In this document: one piece after another, positions 13,221-24,957 of the stretch
Position numbering within the stretch: position 1 is the first letter of the stretch
How the letters are laid out: each line of letters starts with the position of its first letter
NCBI GenBank assembly: GCA_000711775.1
Contig: ARYC01017977.1
Location: 1-64,000, forward strand
Direction: 5' to 3'
Length of the DNA stretch: 64,000 bases
Origin: Oxytricha trifallax
Lineage: Eukaryota; Ciliophora; Spirotrichea; Sporadotrichida; Oxytrichidae
The notes under the pieces: model-generated
Told to the model about the DNA's origin: nothing
Database searches by the model: none
The model's input: only the letters and a program-made list of their open reading frames with translations
Position numbers and translations under genes: made by a program

Positions 13221-16200
13221 TCAATTAACTTGTTTGAGTTCACTGATTATATTAGTTAATTTGCCAATTATTGTCTTTTGTTTCTATTGTTGACTCTGAC
13301 TCTAAGTATCTAATGAATTGTCCTCAACAATTCTTTTTAAGTTTTCTATGAAGTCAATGTCTATTCCACTTTATTCTTTGAATAGCTCATATACTTGCTT
13401 TATGCTTATAATTATTATATATATAAATTGCATTTTGTACTAAATGAATATCAAACTTAGTATAAACATTTATAAGATATTTGTTATATAAGATTGAGTA
13501 AAAGCTCAAGAGACTCATCCCAGAGGTTTTCACTATAAATTAATGAACTACTGTTTTAATTAGATTTAGCTTATTCCATAACTTGTGGTAGTATCATGAC
13601 ATCTTTAATTAGTAATTTTGGCAGTGATTTGAAGAGAAGCTTCACTAAATTGAAAGTAATTCAATTTAAATTAAAATAAAATAGTGAAAGCGGATTTTGA
13701 GTTCCCGAGAACCACATTATTGATGATTGAATAGCCCAGAGCTCTTAAATCTTCTAAATGCTTTATTACCTCACTTTTCTTCAAACCTTAACCTTCAAAT
13801 GCTATTCCTTCTACCAATCTTAAAAATATTATAAATGCAAAAATTTAAATTCTATAATTAAGAGCTATTATGAAATAACTAAAATTTAAAACACTTTTAA
13901 TAGTACCAAAATTTATAATTATATCATCTATCTAATCTTTAATAAATAGACTAAAAAAATTTGCTTAAACTTATTCATAAATCTCTCATTATATTAATCA
14001 AAATATCTACCGAAATTCTACAATCCTATAAAGTTTTATCTCTATTAAGATCATGATATGTTTAATTACTGTAAAATTAAAAATATATTCATTTAATTAT
14101 ATTCTTCCATTATAAACTATTTTTAGTAATAATTCTATTCAAAAATAATAATTTATTTATAAAAAAGTTGCAATACAGTTGCTTTATATTCAATAAAATG
14201 AAATATATTATAAAATCTTCTCTATACTTCTTGATTATTTCCATAGCCTTCCATAAAGAACATTTAATCCTTGGTATTATCATATTCAAACACTCTTGCC
14301 TCCATAACAGTAGGTTGCATCTCCTCTATAGTTTTCTCTTCCTTCATCATAGCCTCCTCTTGAGCATAATTGATTTTAATGCCATAGTCCACTATTAAAA
14401 ATCTCTGAGATTGACGCAGAATTTAGAATTCTAAGTGATGCAAATCTTCAAGGAATATTTAGAGTTGTGATAGTTGGTTTTGGTTTATCATTTGTTCTTT
14501 CAATTGTTTTGGTGCTTCCAGGATAATGTTTAGAATTGAGTACATTGCATTTTCATGAATCTCTATTGGGAGTTAGTACTTGAAGATTTCGAGCATTGTC
14601 TTAAGTAGACTTGGATTTTTCAACAAAGCTTCCCTGTTTTCTAAATAAAGTATTAATGATTCAATTTGGTTACCATTTTTTAAGTAAATAAGACCATTAA
14701 TGACTGGCAATATTTTCTCGAGTTTCTCCATAGCTAAAAAATAAATAAAAATCTTTATTATCAATAATGTCTTCTTGGTCTTGAGGGCCAAATTCTCTTA
14801 AGCTTGGCAAAGATTCTTACTCATTCAAAGCCTTTAAATATATGTGTCTCTCTCTATTCAAGAAAACATCAATCATTATTGAATTTCCATGCTTCCACAT
14901 CACTTCTCTCTTCTCTAATATTTACTAAGTTTATTTCACTAACTCTACTACTGCACACGAACCCATGTATTCCAAACACTATACATATTCATTAATATTA
15001 ATTAATACTTACTTGATAAGATTTGTTTGAGAGATCATCATCCTCTTCATCATTTATTAAGTTCACAAGAACACTCACTCCCCCTATTTTAAGCAGCTCA
15101 TTAATATTTTCTTCGTTTTTTTAAATCAAGTTGCCAAGACAGAAACATGCTGTTTTCTTTGGATCAAAAGAAGGACTTTTGAGCTACCTTAATATAACAG
15201 AGATACCTCCAAGTTTGTTAACTAACTGCTGGCAAATCAAATTCTCATGAGTTAGGTTAATGACGCAAAGTAAAGAATAAAATGAGACTTCCATGAGAGA
15301 GTCTACTGATTATTCAGCTTCCCCTTCATTAATGAGCTGATTAAAATCCATTAAGAAAATTACTCTCTTCAAGATTTCTCTTGTTGAAAATAAAGCTTAG
15401 CCATCCACATTAGTCCACACTAGATGAGACAGCAGAAGCGAGGTTAGTCCACAAACTTTAAGTGATTATGTTTGAGTTATTAAGGCTTTTATTAAGTCAT
15501 AAGTCTTAAATGTTTTCAAGAGATATTCCTAAGTTTATTTGTTAGTGTCAATAGCGTTGATCAAGATGTTTAGTAAATTGCAGATAGTTTACTCGTTATA
15601 GACTGCATTTTTATTCAAGTTTTCCACTGCTTTATTTAGGAAGTTTACTACTGGGTTGAAAACTTAAACATCAGTCTAATCCAAAAATATTTAATTATGA
15701 CGATGATTAAAATAAAAAATAAATTTTATTTTCACAGTAAAATTAGTATTGTTACTTTATTTCTAGAAAAATTAATTAATATCAAGTTAAATGATTAAAA
15801 TATATTGTGATATTAAACTTAAAGTTTTAAAATATTATATAAAAAACTAGCAATTTTCTTGACAACTTATGAAATAAAATTAAAAAAAATTATTAATTAA
15901 AAAGTTTTGAGTCCTTAATATGTCTTAAGCATTTTTATTTCCCTGGATAATATTCACAACAGCTTGGCATAGTGAATCAAAAATGGAAAGCTAAATCTAT
16001 GTATTTAAGTCTGGTTTTCTGGATAGTTAATCCATAGCAATTTTCAATTGTACAACAATTTTATTCAACCCATTCTGGCTTATGATAGTCTACTGGATCT
16101 TTGGCTACCTTGGTACTTAAAAATAAATAATTAAAATCTATTCAAATCTGCTTGAGAGATTAAACTTAGAGATGAGCAGAGTATCTCATGATCGATATCA

Positions 16201-18486
16201 TCCTCAGGATATTTATCCACATTATTTAAACAAAGGTCAATCACTCCGTTTTCAAGAATTTCCAATTTAGCATCATCTCTGTTCTTTACTAAATTGCACA
16301 ATATACTTAATGAAACTTTCTTGATGTCAATACTATATAAAGAAATGATAAGAATTTTACTAATGAATCTTACTTGTAGTCTTGCAAGCAGTTTTTTAGT
16401 ATCTAAATACCTTTATGTCTTAAGAATATATCCTAAGCTCCCTCCTCCTTACTTAATATAGTGATTAAACATTTGCCAGAATTAAGCATCACTGACTCAT
16501 CAAGATTCCTGAGGCATTATATAATTTGATCTATGTTACCATATTAAGTAATAAAAAAGCTTCTTGTAATTAGACTTTTATTCCAGATTTTGTTCAAATT
16601 GCCCAGAGCTTTCTCTAATTAGTCATCGTCAAAGATATTGTTTCTGAGACTTCTCTATGCTTCATTATGAACTATGAAATCTCTCTAGAAAAGTTTAAAT
16701 TTGTCAAGTTTTTCAGTCATTCTATTCAACAATTCTTTTAGTTTAATTTATGCACCAGGTTCTTGAGAGTCAACTCCGTAATATTCATTTAATTCTTGGA
16801 TTTTATTGGGGATTGCCTCTGCTTCAAAGACTTATAGTCCACATTAAAACCCTTTAGAAATTAATTTCTATAATAAATATTAAGCAGAATAATTATTTTT
16901 AAAGAAAATTAATGCTTTTAATCTCAAATTAAATTCTCCCTGTATATTTTATAAGAACTCCATTATAAAATAAATATTAAAATAATTAGAAAACAATTTA
17001 GGATTAAAATTCGCACAGCAGTATAATTGAACTGACATAGATATTCTTCAATTTACTGCTTCCATAAGCTTACAAAGCCACTTCTAATACAACCTCTAAA
17101 TTAGATTAATCCTTTATAAATTCTTCTCTTATTTGATCTGATTTAGAAATTAAAGCTCTTATTGCCAAAAACAAAGGGGAAACTAAGTGCAGAAGTTTCC
17201 CATCGTTATAAAAGTCTATTAATTACTCAGATAACAAGCTTATGTATTTTACATTTTAAATTGTTTTATATTATTAATGAATTAAGTAATATTTTTTGTG
17301 ATTGATTATCAATGAAGTCATTTTATTGAGAGGGATATGTGTAAATAATAGGTGGTATAATTCCCAAGCAATAAAAATATATCTCAAATTCTTGTTCTGC
17401 AAAAGATTTCTTTAAAATCTTTTTGAGGATGTAAACTCCTTACTCTTCTACGAATTACTGCTTGAATAATCATAAAATAAATAGAGTGAATATATTGTTA
17501 GGGTTTATTATTAAGTTGAACATTATCTTAGCATAGTTCAAAATTATTCGAGAATCATCTTCAATTAAAATCCCAACTATCTAAAACAATAATTAAAAAA
17601 TAAATTGATAATTTTAAAAGAAAAAGTTAACTATTCCTTTTTTTATTATTTTAACATATAACATCACCAACTATGTTATCTTCTTGAGTTTTTTTATTTA
17701 TTTATTACGAAAATATATATATTAAGTAATATTAGTATCTCTCTCCCTTTCAATTTAGTAAAATAATAACTAAGGAAAGTTAGTTTTTAATTTAAATAAA
17801 ACTCAATTAGTTTTAAAAGATTAGGAGTTTTGAATGCCTCTTTTATTTCTTTTTTAAGAGAATAGCTCAATCAGCTATTTTTGCAGAGTTTAAATCTTTG
17901 AAGATTCCAACATCAAAGACAATATCAACTTGAAGATAGACTTCTGACTTCCGAATGCTTCAATAATGCTGTCATATTTATAGCTGTCAAACATCAAATA
18001 GTCGAGTAGATGTCCAAATATTGATAGGAACTAAAGTGAACTGAATATTACAGATTTGATCCAATTTGAAGATTTGAAATCTTAATCTGTACCCGTCGAC
18101 TTTGCTTCAATTTGCTAGATAAAATCATCGCTTATTTTTAGTACTTCCTTGAATATTTTAGCAAGAAGAAATTCCAAGCTTCTTGCCAAATCAATTTCGT
18201 TAAATACCTATGTAAGAACCTTCGTATTCATTTTGAAAATTAGTAACGAGAAGTTAGTTAGGATTTCGCAAGATTTTTCAGGGTTTTGATTTATTAATTC
18301 CAATGCTGGTTTACTCAAGCATTAGAGCACTACATTCAAGTTCTGAACTAAAATATCAGTCTCGCTTTGTATTTAACTAATTAAAGTTTACAAATTAGCT
18401 TTAAGATCTCTAATCTCAGTTGGTTAAGCAAGAAAAGCTTATGAAGTGGAAGTTTAATTTTACACAATTTTAGAGTTCAACTCCAT
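13221..18486 (-). CDS. Large ARM/HEAT-repeat protein
   Basis: Minus-strand coding starts at ATG 18486 and ends at UGA 13223-13221. An all-helical N-terminal block (18486-17820) is followed by repeated Leu/Asn-rich helices typical of armadillo repeats, for example LIKDVMILPQVMEQAK, ACFCLGNLIQKNEENI and LSILCNLVKNRDDAK. The last block ends in a Gln-rich tail (SQSQQQKQK). Coding is broken by AT-rich gaps, clearest at about 17800-17600, 17000-16860, 16120-15900, 15720-15660 and 14160-13800. At least one is a GT-AG intron (near 16380-16335). One UGA near 17470 remains unexplained and may mark a small IES. ARM proteins bind partner proteins, and many ciliate members are ciliary. I cannot name this one. 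It is possible, though less likely, that the first block is a separate gene. Confidence 0.7.
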
Positions 18487-18902
18487 TTTTTAATTTTAAT
18501 TAGAATAAAATAGTGAGAGGGTACTAGGTGAACTTTTAAATTATTAAATATTATAGGGTGCTCTCGCAGTATCTTAGATATTACTAAAATATAAAATGAA
18601 TTTTATCTTTCTTAATATTTACCAGCATTAAAATTGTATAGGCAAGCTACTACTAATAATTTTCTCAATTTATTCTTATAATGATGTTAAATTAATTAGT
18701 TGATTTTTTGAAGAAATAAATTACAAACTACAATAAAATTAAAAATAACTACAATTAAATTATAAAATAATTATGGATCTTGTTTTGTTTGAGTATTATC
18801 AATCTTAATAATCGCTGCTAAATCAAAAAATTAATTTTGTTATAATTATATATTCCAATCTATTACTGTTTCTGCTCTAATAAATTCATTTGAGAGGAAA
18901 GG
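18487..18902. other. Divergent intergenic region between ARM gene and Piwi
   Basis: About 415 AT-rich bases between two divergently transcribed genes. It presumably holds both promoters, but no specific motif is identifiable. Confidence 0.5.
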
Positions 18903-21900
18903 ATGGACCGCAGAAAGAATCCAACTTGGGGTGGTCAAGCCAAGAAGCCTGGAAACTTCAACTCGCCCTAGAAATCTGGTATGGCTGCACCGCTTAGAAC
19001 CCAGGTCAACCTCATTACTAACAACTTCAAAATCAAGAGCTAGAATCGTGGAGTTATATATACCTATAAAGTTGACTTTCTTGAGGGAGCTGGGTCAGGC
19101 GGAGGTGGTCTAGGGAGTGCTGAAACTTCCAGCTTCATAAGCGATGACCAAATCAACACGAGCATGTCTTCAATGTCTTTGGGTATCGGTAGCAAGGCCG
19201 GCCTAGAGACTTTTCAAAAATTCAAGATCATGAATGCACACAAAGATCAATTGAAAAAAATCTTCACTTAATTCGTTTTCGTTGGAAACAACTTGTTCTC
19301 CACCGAGCTGATTGACTAACAACTAACTTTGGAAACCCAAAAACCTTTCTACAATCGCTACTACACAATCATCATTGAGAGAGTCTCAGAGTTTCTTTTA
19401 GACGACTTGAATCGTTTGAAGATGACTGAGCATCCATTCGCACTTAGCTTCGTAAATAGTATAATCAAAAGTTGCCTAAGAAACTCCAAGCTGACCTAGA
19501 TCGGCAGGAACCCTCGCTTCTTCATGCCAGAGCAAGCAAAGACATTTAGAGGAAATTTGAATATTTAAGTAAGTCATCATTAATAACAAAAATTTAAATT
19601 TTCTATAATAGTTAAATTAAATATCATTTTTAATTGACGAGCTAAGTCTAAAAAATAAATTTTGCTCTAGCTCTTCAAAAATTATTAACTTTAATATTGA
19701 CTATATTAATTTTCATTTATATATATCTAATAGACATATAATTATATACATTATTCATCCAATATGATTAGTAAATATTTAATAAGAATAATTCTTATTG
19801 GTTTTTTTAAAACCTATTATACTAAACTTTAAAAATTTAATTAGAAATACTTTTTATTAAAAACATTGTTCACTTTTAAAAATAGAGATTTATTCGCTAT
19901 AGTTTAATAAATAATCAGAATAGATTTAAAATATATTATGAGCATAAATGTTATATTTTAATATTTTTGATTATTTACTTATTCTTTGGTAAATGTAAGT
20001 AATTTCTCTAATTCTTATTTAATAATTATAAAGGCATATTAATTTTTGAATAATTTTATTCAACGATACTGTGATGACTTGGCCAGGATTTTTCACCTCG
20101 TCATGGATCTTTTAGAGAGGCCTATATTTAATAATAGATAATATCTCTAAGTTCCTCTCAGTTGATAATTGTTACTCAATTATATAAGAGAGATTACAAC
20201 GATTGGATAAAAATCAGGTTAGTCGTGAATTCGACGGAGCTATAGTCATGGCAAACTATGGTCAGAAAAGAACTTACAAAGTTCACGCCATCAGATGGGA
20301 CATGTCACCAGAGGGGTACTTTTTTGATCAGGGAGATGACAACAAAAAAATCTCCATGCTGAGTTACTTCATGAAAGCCTATGAATGCAAGATCACTTAA
20401 CTGAAGTAACCACTTTTTGAGGTCAAATAAAAGAGACAAAATATTTACTTACCTCCTGAGCTCTGCATCTTGGTAGGTATACCACCTAAAATTGCTGAAA
20501 ATAAAAGAGTTATGGCAGATATCCGTTAGAGTCTCTTTCAAAAGCCTCTTGACAGAATTCAAAGCATCAAGGAAGTGAACAGGATGATCGCTAAGTCTCA
20601 AGAAGTCTAAGAATGGGATCTCGACATCTCACTAGAACCTGATGAAATTGAGGCAAAAATTCTCAAAAGACCAACAATATGTTTCGGAACTCAAGGAACC
20701 GCAAGCAAAACTCTCGACGATACTAATATTCTTAGATCAATCGTCCATTAACCAATTAATTTCTAAAAATGGGCTATATTCTGTTTAGAGAAGGATGTCG
20801 AGAACGCTAGATATCTACAAGACAAATTCTACACACTGTCAGAAAAGAACAATCTTAACATTTTCGTTGACTTTGGTGACATTGTATCACTTAATAACAA
20901 GTCAAGAATCGACGATTTTAAGCAAGCCATTAACTCTTATTTTAGAGAATATGTTTCTCAAGACTCATCAGTTAAGGGAAAGAAAAAACCAAGTCCCAAT
21001 CCAAGCACTCCTTAAGTCTAGTTCTTCCTAGTTATTATTCCTGACACTCTAAGGCAAGAACACTTTTACACAGCTCTTAAGAATAAGATTAATTTTGAAA
21101 TATCGTTTTTATAGTATATTAATTCTGACAATCCAGTGATCTCTCAATTTGTTACGAGTAAGATCATTGAGAAAGACAACGACAGAATCTACATGAATAT
21201 TATCAGGTATATTAATGCCAAGCTCGGAGGTGACTTATGGAGAATGAGCTTTGGTAAAGAGATATCCAAGAAAACTATGTTAGTAGGTATCGATGTATGC
21301 CACAAAGGTAAATAAAGTATTATTGGCTTTGTAGCAACATATGATCCCTACTTGTGTAAATATTACACACAAGCAAGTCCTTAGGGACAAAAAGGCTAGG
21401 AAATTATTTCCTCAAATATTCTACAAGAATACTTCTCAAGCGCTTTCTAGGCCTACAGAGATTACAACAAAGGTGAAATGCCTGACCACATCTTTATCTA
21501 TAGAGATGGTGTTGGTGACTCAATGAGAAAACAAGTTATTGACTATGAACTTGAACAACTCAAGAAAATCTGCACTGATGAATATGGACTTGACGACACA
21601 TCCAAGTCTGGCCCAGAAGTTACTCTAATTATTGTTAACAAGAGAGTAAGATAGAGATTCTTTGAGAAGAACGGGTCTCAAATTCTCAACCCTCCTCCTG
21701 GTACTTACGTCGATCAAGGCTTTGTTGAGTAATCCGAAGTTATCGATGGAAAGTTTGACTTTTTCTTGGTTCCACATAATGTAACCTAAGGAGCAGTTAA
21801 ACCCACTCATTTCTACGTCGCTGAAAATTCATCTGGCATTTCAAAGGATTCTATTCTTAATTTCACTTACGCTCTTTGCTTTAACTACTACAACTGGCCT

Positions 21901-21990
21901 GACTCTATTAAGATCCCAGCACCATGTATGCTTGCTGATAAGATAGCCATTTACAGAAGTGAAATAGGAAACATTCAAAATATAAATTGA
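18903..21990 (+). CDS. Piwi-clade Argonaute (Otiwi-like)
   Basis: Starts at ATG 18903 after AGGAAAGG and ends at UGA 21988-21990. Removing the 514-bp IES (19567-20080) leaves 2,574 nt, or 857 codons plus stop, a normal Piwi length, and joins NLNI to WPGFF, the conserved Piwi 'IWPGF' element. The protein has a Gly-rich N-terminus, N and PAZ regions, and a PIWI domain with the catalytic Asp-Asp-His set visible in GIDVCH, YRDGVGD and KPTHFYV. It should therefore be capable of slicing. Piwi proteins bind 27-30-nt small RNAs; in Oxytricha, Otiwi1 carries RNAs that protect retained DNA during nuclear development. Hypotrichs have many Piwi paralogues and I cannot tell which this is. Base composition is clearly more GC-rich than the flanks. 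Confidence 0.96.
19567..20080. other. 514-bp IES inside the Piwi gene (pointer TT)
   Basis: Very AT-rich block between the MDS ending ...AATATT and the MDS starting TTGGCCAGG. Excision using the dinucleotide TT (19565-19566 and 20079-20080) restores the frame and the conserved IWPGF motif. A GT-AG intron does not work: AG-ending choices break the frame or lose the motif. At 514 bases it is also much longer than the introns in this window. Confidence 0.85.
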
Positions 21991-22033
21991 GTTGGGTAAT
22001 AATATATTTGATGAAATTTATTTCACTATTCCT

Positions 22034-22262
22034 TCAAACATTGACCTTCATAAGCTTCCATTCTTCCTCTGAACAATTTTATTATGGTTTTTGGTGATCT
22101 AAGATCCCATAACCAATTTTATGAATGAGTGTCTAGTCTAGAATCCCTTCAGCATTCTTAGCTAGAAATCTCATATCTTATTTCATTATGTCATATTTCA
22201 AACTTGAGATTCTAATCTAACAGTAGCACGCTTTTTGAAAAATCTCCTAGAAATTTAGACAT
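22034..22262 (-). CDS. Small candidate gene, unknown
   Basis: Minus strand from ATG 22262 (MSKFLGDFSKSVLLL) and, after an interruption of about 50 bases, a second block (FLAKNAEGILDQTLIHKIGYGILDH in pieces) to UGA at 22036-22034. The second block is 45-48 codons with ordinary amino-acid usage and higher GC than its surroundings. No family is recognised. It lies tail to tail with Piwi. It could instead be a stray MDS of a gene located elsewhere. Confidence 0.35.
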
Positions 22263-22404
22263 AATGCTTAATTTTAATAAGTTTAATCGATCACCCAAAT
22301 AACTTCTTTATTTCCTTTTGAAACAAAGACTCTTTAATAAAAGAGATCCAATTAAATTAAAGACATACAATAAATTATATATTAAATAAATTGAATTTAC
22401 TAAA

Positions 22405-24812
22405 ATGTCTTTTGGTAATAAACATTGTTCATTTAAATTCAGTTATAGATTTACAACCATTTATTTTGGATCCCTTATCTAGAAAAGCTAAAAATTAGAC
22501 AACTTTTAGGAAATTTCTTGAGTAGGAAAATAGAAAATTTGAAGTTGTCTCATTTAATATGAACCAGGTATGCTTTAAATTTTATTTCTAGAAAAACTTT
22601 TATAAATCTAAACTAATTATAGAAAATAGAAGCTGATTATCGAAAGTAAAAAATAGTCCAATAAGTGAGCTAAAGATACCAATCTAATAGCAATAGAAAC
22701 AAAATGAACTAGACTGGTTTACTAAAAACTCAGAATTAATACTTTTCATAGTAATAATCCCCAAGTGGCGCTTCTAATAAGGATATTTAGGGTAACTTAT
22801 CAGATAAAAATATCAATAAAAATATTGATAAAAAAGTAAATAAAAAAGATATAGCTCTTGAACAGTAGTAAAATGGGATATAAGATAAATACACTGAAAT
22901 TATTCAGAAAGTTATTACAATATAAACAAATATCATTAATTTTATTAAGGAAATGGTTTTTTATAGTTTCAATGGGGAATTTGATATTTCAAAGTTTAAA
23001 ACACTCTGTAGAATAAAAGAAATAAAAGAAGGTGGATAAAAAACGTATTGTAAATTTATATTATTTATATTCGTTTTAATTTACCCTTATAAAAGATGGT
23101 CAAAGTTAATAGAAAAATAAGGATGCTAAAGATAAATCTTTATTAAATTATTAATTTTTTATCTCAAAGTTAGCATTTAAGCGAATTAATGAATCAGAAG
23201 ACACATAGGAAACCCGTAGAATAGCTTGAGGGAAGTTCCCTGCCAAGTGGAAAGTTTCCTGGCAAATAAGTTTTTTTATACATAATTACATGATTTTTCA
23301 TAAAATTATATATAAATCAATTTTTTTAATTTACCAATTTTTTCGGGATAAATTAAACATCCTTTAAGATCTTCAAAAATATAAGTTCAAGTAGTTTACA
23401 ATGAGTAACGTTATATAAATATAAATTAGAAACTTATAAGAAAATTTTCATATTTATCATAAATCAAAGTGCATTTGAAGAGGAAAATTAATGTTAAAAG
23501 AGATAAATATTAAAAAGTTCAGCAGAAATAGACTAATTTATCTTCAATCTAATGTAATTTAAATTATTAAAAGTTATTCCTAGTACTTATAAATAATAAC
23601 CAACTAAAATTAAAAGTAGAAAAAAATATAAAAAATTAACTTGCCAGGCAAAATCCCTAAAAATATTTTTTTATCATAAAACTGGGCAGGAAACTTCCCC
23701 CCCCCCATAGCTTGATTTAACAAAGGATTAGAAGAAATGGCTTCACAAAAGATATAATACTTAGCTTAAAGGAAGAAATCATTCATAAAACTCTCAAGCC
23801 TTTATATTTTTGTTTTATTATTGTTATACTATTATTAATTCATATATAGATAAACAATCCAATGTGTTAAAATAATGACTTTAATCCCATTACAAAATTT
23901 GATAATAAATTATTATTCATTTCAGGAATAATATTCGACGTGGTTTCTAGAGATAAGCGGCAAAAAGTTTAGTCTCCAGACCCTAAACATCCCCCAATTG
24001 GACATTACTCTCCAAATTATGATTTCATAAAGGAGAAGTAAGTATATTTTCCATAGAGTACATAGAATAAAACCTTTCTCTCTAACTAGCCTAACTCTCC
24101 ATAAATCGATGATCCTTTTACAAACCCAAAAGAATTGAATTGCTCTAAATTTGAGAAATAATTTGGAGACTTAACGAAACAATTCAATTCTTTAACTGAG
24201 TCTTACAGTAAACCCTAAACCCCTGAAAACAATGTTTTAAACACTTCTACTATAAACTTCAATGAAACTGCTACTTCATCCATATTGAGAGTCAAGAGAA
24301 TAAAAAAAGATGAGATCAAATCAATTGCTGAACAGCTCACACCTTAAAGTCCCCTCTTACTTTTACAAAAAAAGATTGAGCACTTATATGGTAAAAAAAT
24401 CAGAAATATGTCTCCAATAGCCAATGAATCTGATTTCCTGAGTAAATATGAAAAACTTATAGAAGTTAATGATACTCTTAAGGATTTGCCTAACATTGAT
24501 TTTAGCAAGTAACAAAAGAAAGAAGACATGATATATAAAATGACTCAATCCCCAAACAACAAGAGGTTTGAGTCTTTGAATAAGTTTCCATCTATTCTTT
24601 CTTAGAACACCAAATTATCTGTGAATATGGATTTGAAGCTGCTTACAGGCAGAACTGATTTTCTTTCTCAAATGGGAGTAAGCAAAGACATTCATAATTT
24701 TTCAGCTGCTTTTTATGATAAGTAATATACTTAAATTGAAAAACGGGTAACTGGAATTACATTTAGTCCGAGGAAAATTGAAAACAGTCTTAGACTGAAA
24801 AATGAGAATTGA
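22405..24812 (+). CDS. Unknown Ser/Asn/Gln-rich protein
   Basis: Coding starts near ATG 22405 (MSFGNKHCSFKF). It continues in another phase through DPLSRKAKNQTTFRKFLEQ (about 22445-22567), a short GT-AG intron (22568-22620), and a Gln/Asn-rich block to about 23040. After a large IES (about 23040-23930, partly bridged by a coding-like frame at 23716-23800) it resumes with SPDPKHPPIGHYSPNYDFI. That stretch resembles the PG..Y units of sperm-tail proteins, although only one copy is clear. The frame then runs to UGA 24810-24812. Most of the protein is low complexity. The role is probably structural, perhaps ciliary. Exact MDS borders are uncertain. Confidence 0.6.
23222..23716. mobile_element. 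Short inverted-repeat element inside an IES
   Basis: The left end reads AGCTTGAGGGAAGTTCCCTGCC and the right end is its imperfect inverse, GGCAGGAAACTTCC followed by a C-run and ATAGCT (23684-23716). A second inverted pair, TTTCCTGGCAAATAAGTT against AACTTGCCAGGCAAAATCC (about 23640), lies inside. The 495-bp structure sits in the AT-rich gap of the surrounding gene and has no coding frame. It looks like a MITE-type element that the germline tolerates because the IES is removed. Confidence 0.5.
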
Positions 24813-24957
24813 AACCCGATTATTCTATTTATTTGTTAAAAAGACAAATAAGATAAGACATAAAAACGGATTATAAAGCAAATTTTATTTTTTACTTGTG
24901 GATCTATGATTAATTATAATAATTAAAGCTATAATTTGATAATCATCTATCATAGCT

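Noticed and set aside
19567..20080. The Piwi insert as an intron (GTAAGT near 19569, AG near 20086)
   Set aside because: Splicing there loses the Trp-Pro of the conserved IWPGF motif, and 514 bases is several times longer than other introns in the window.
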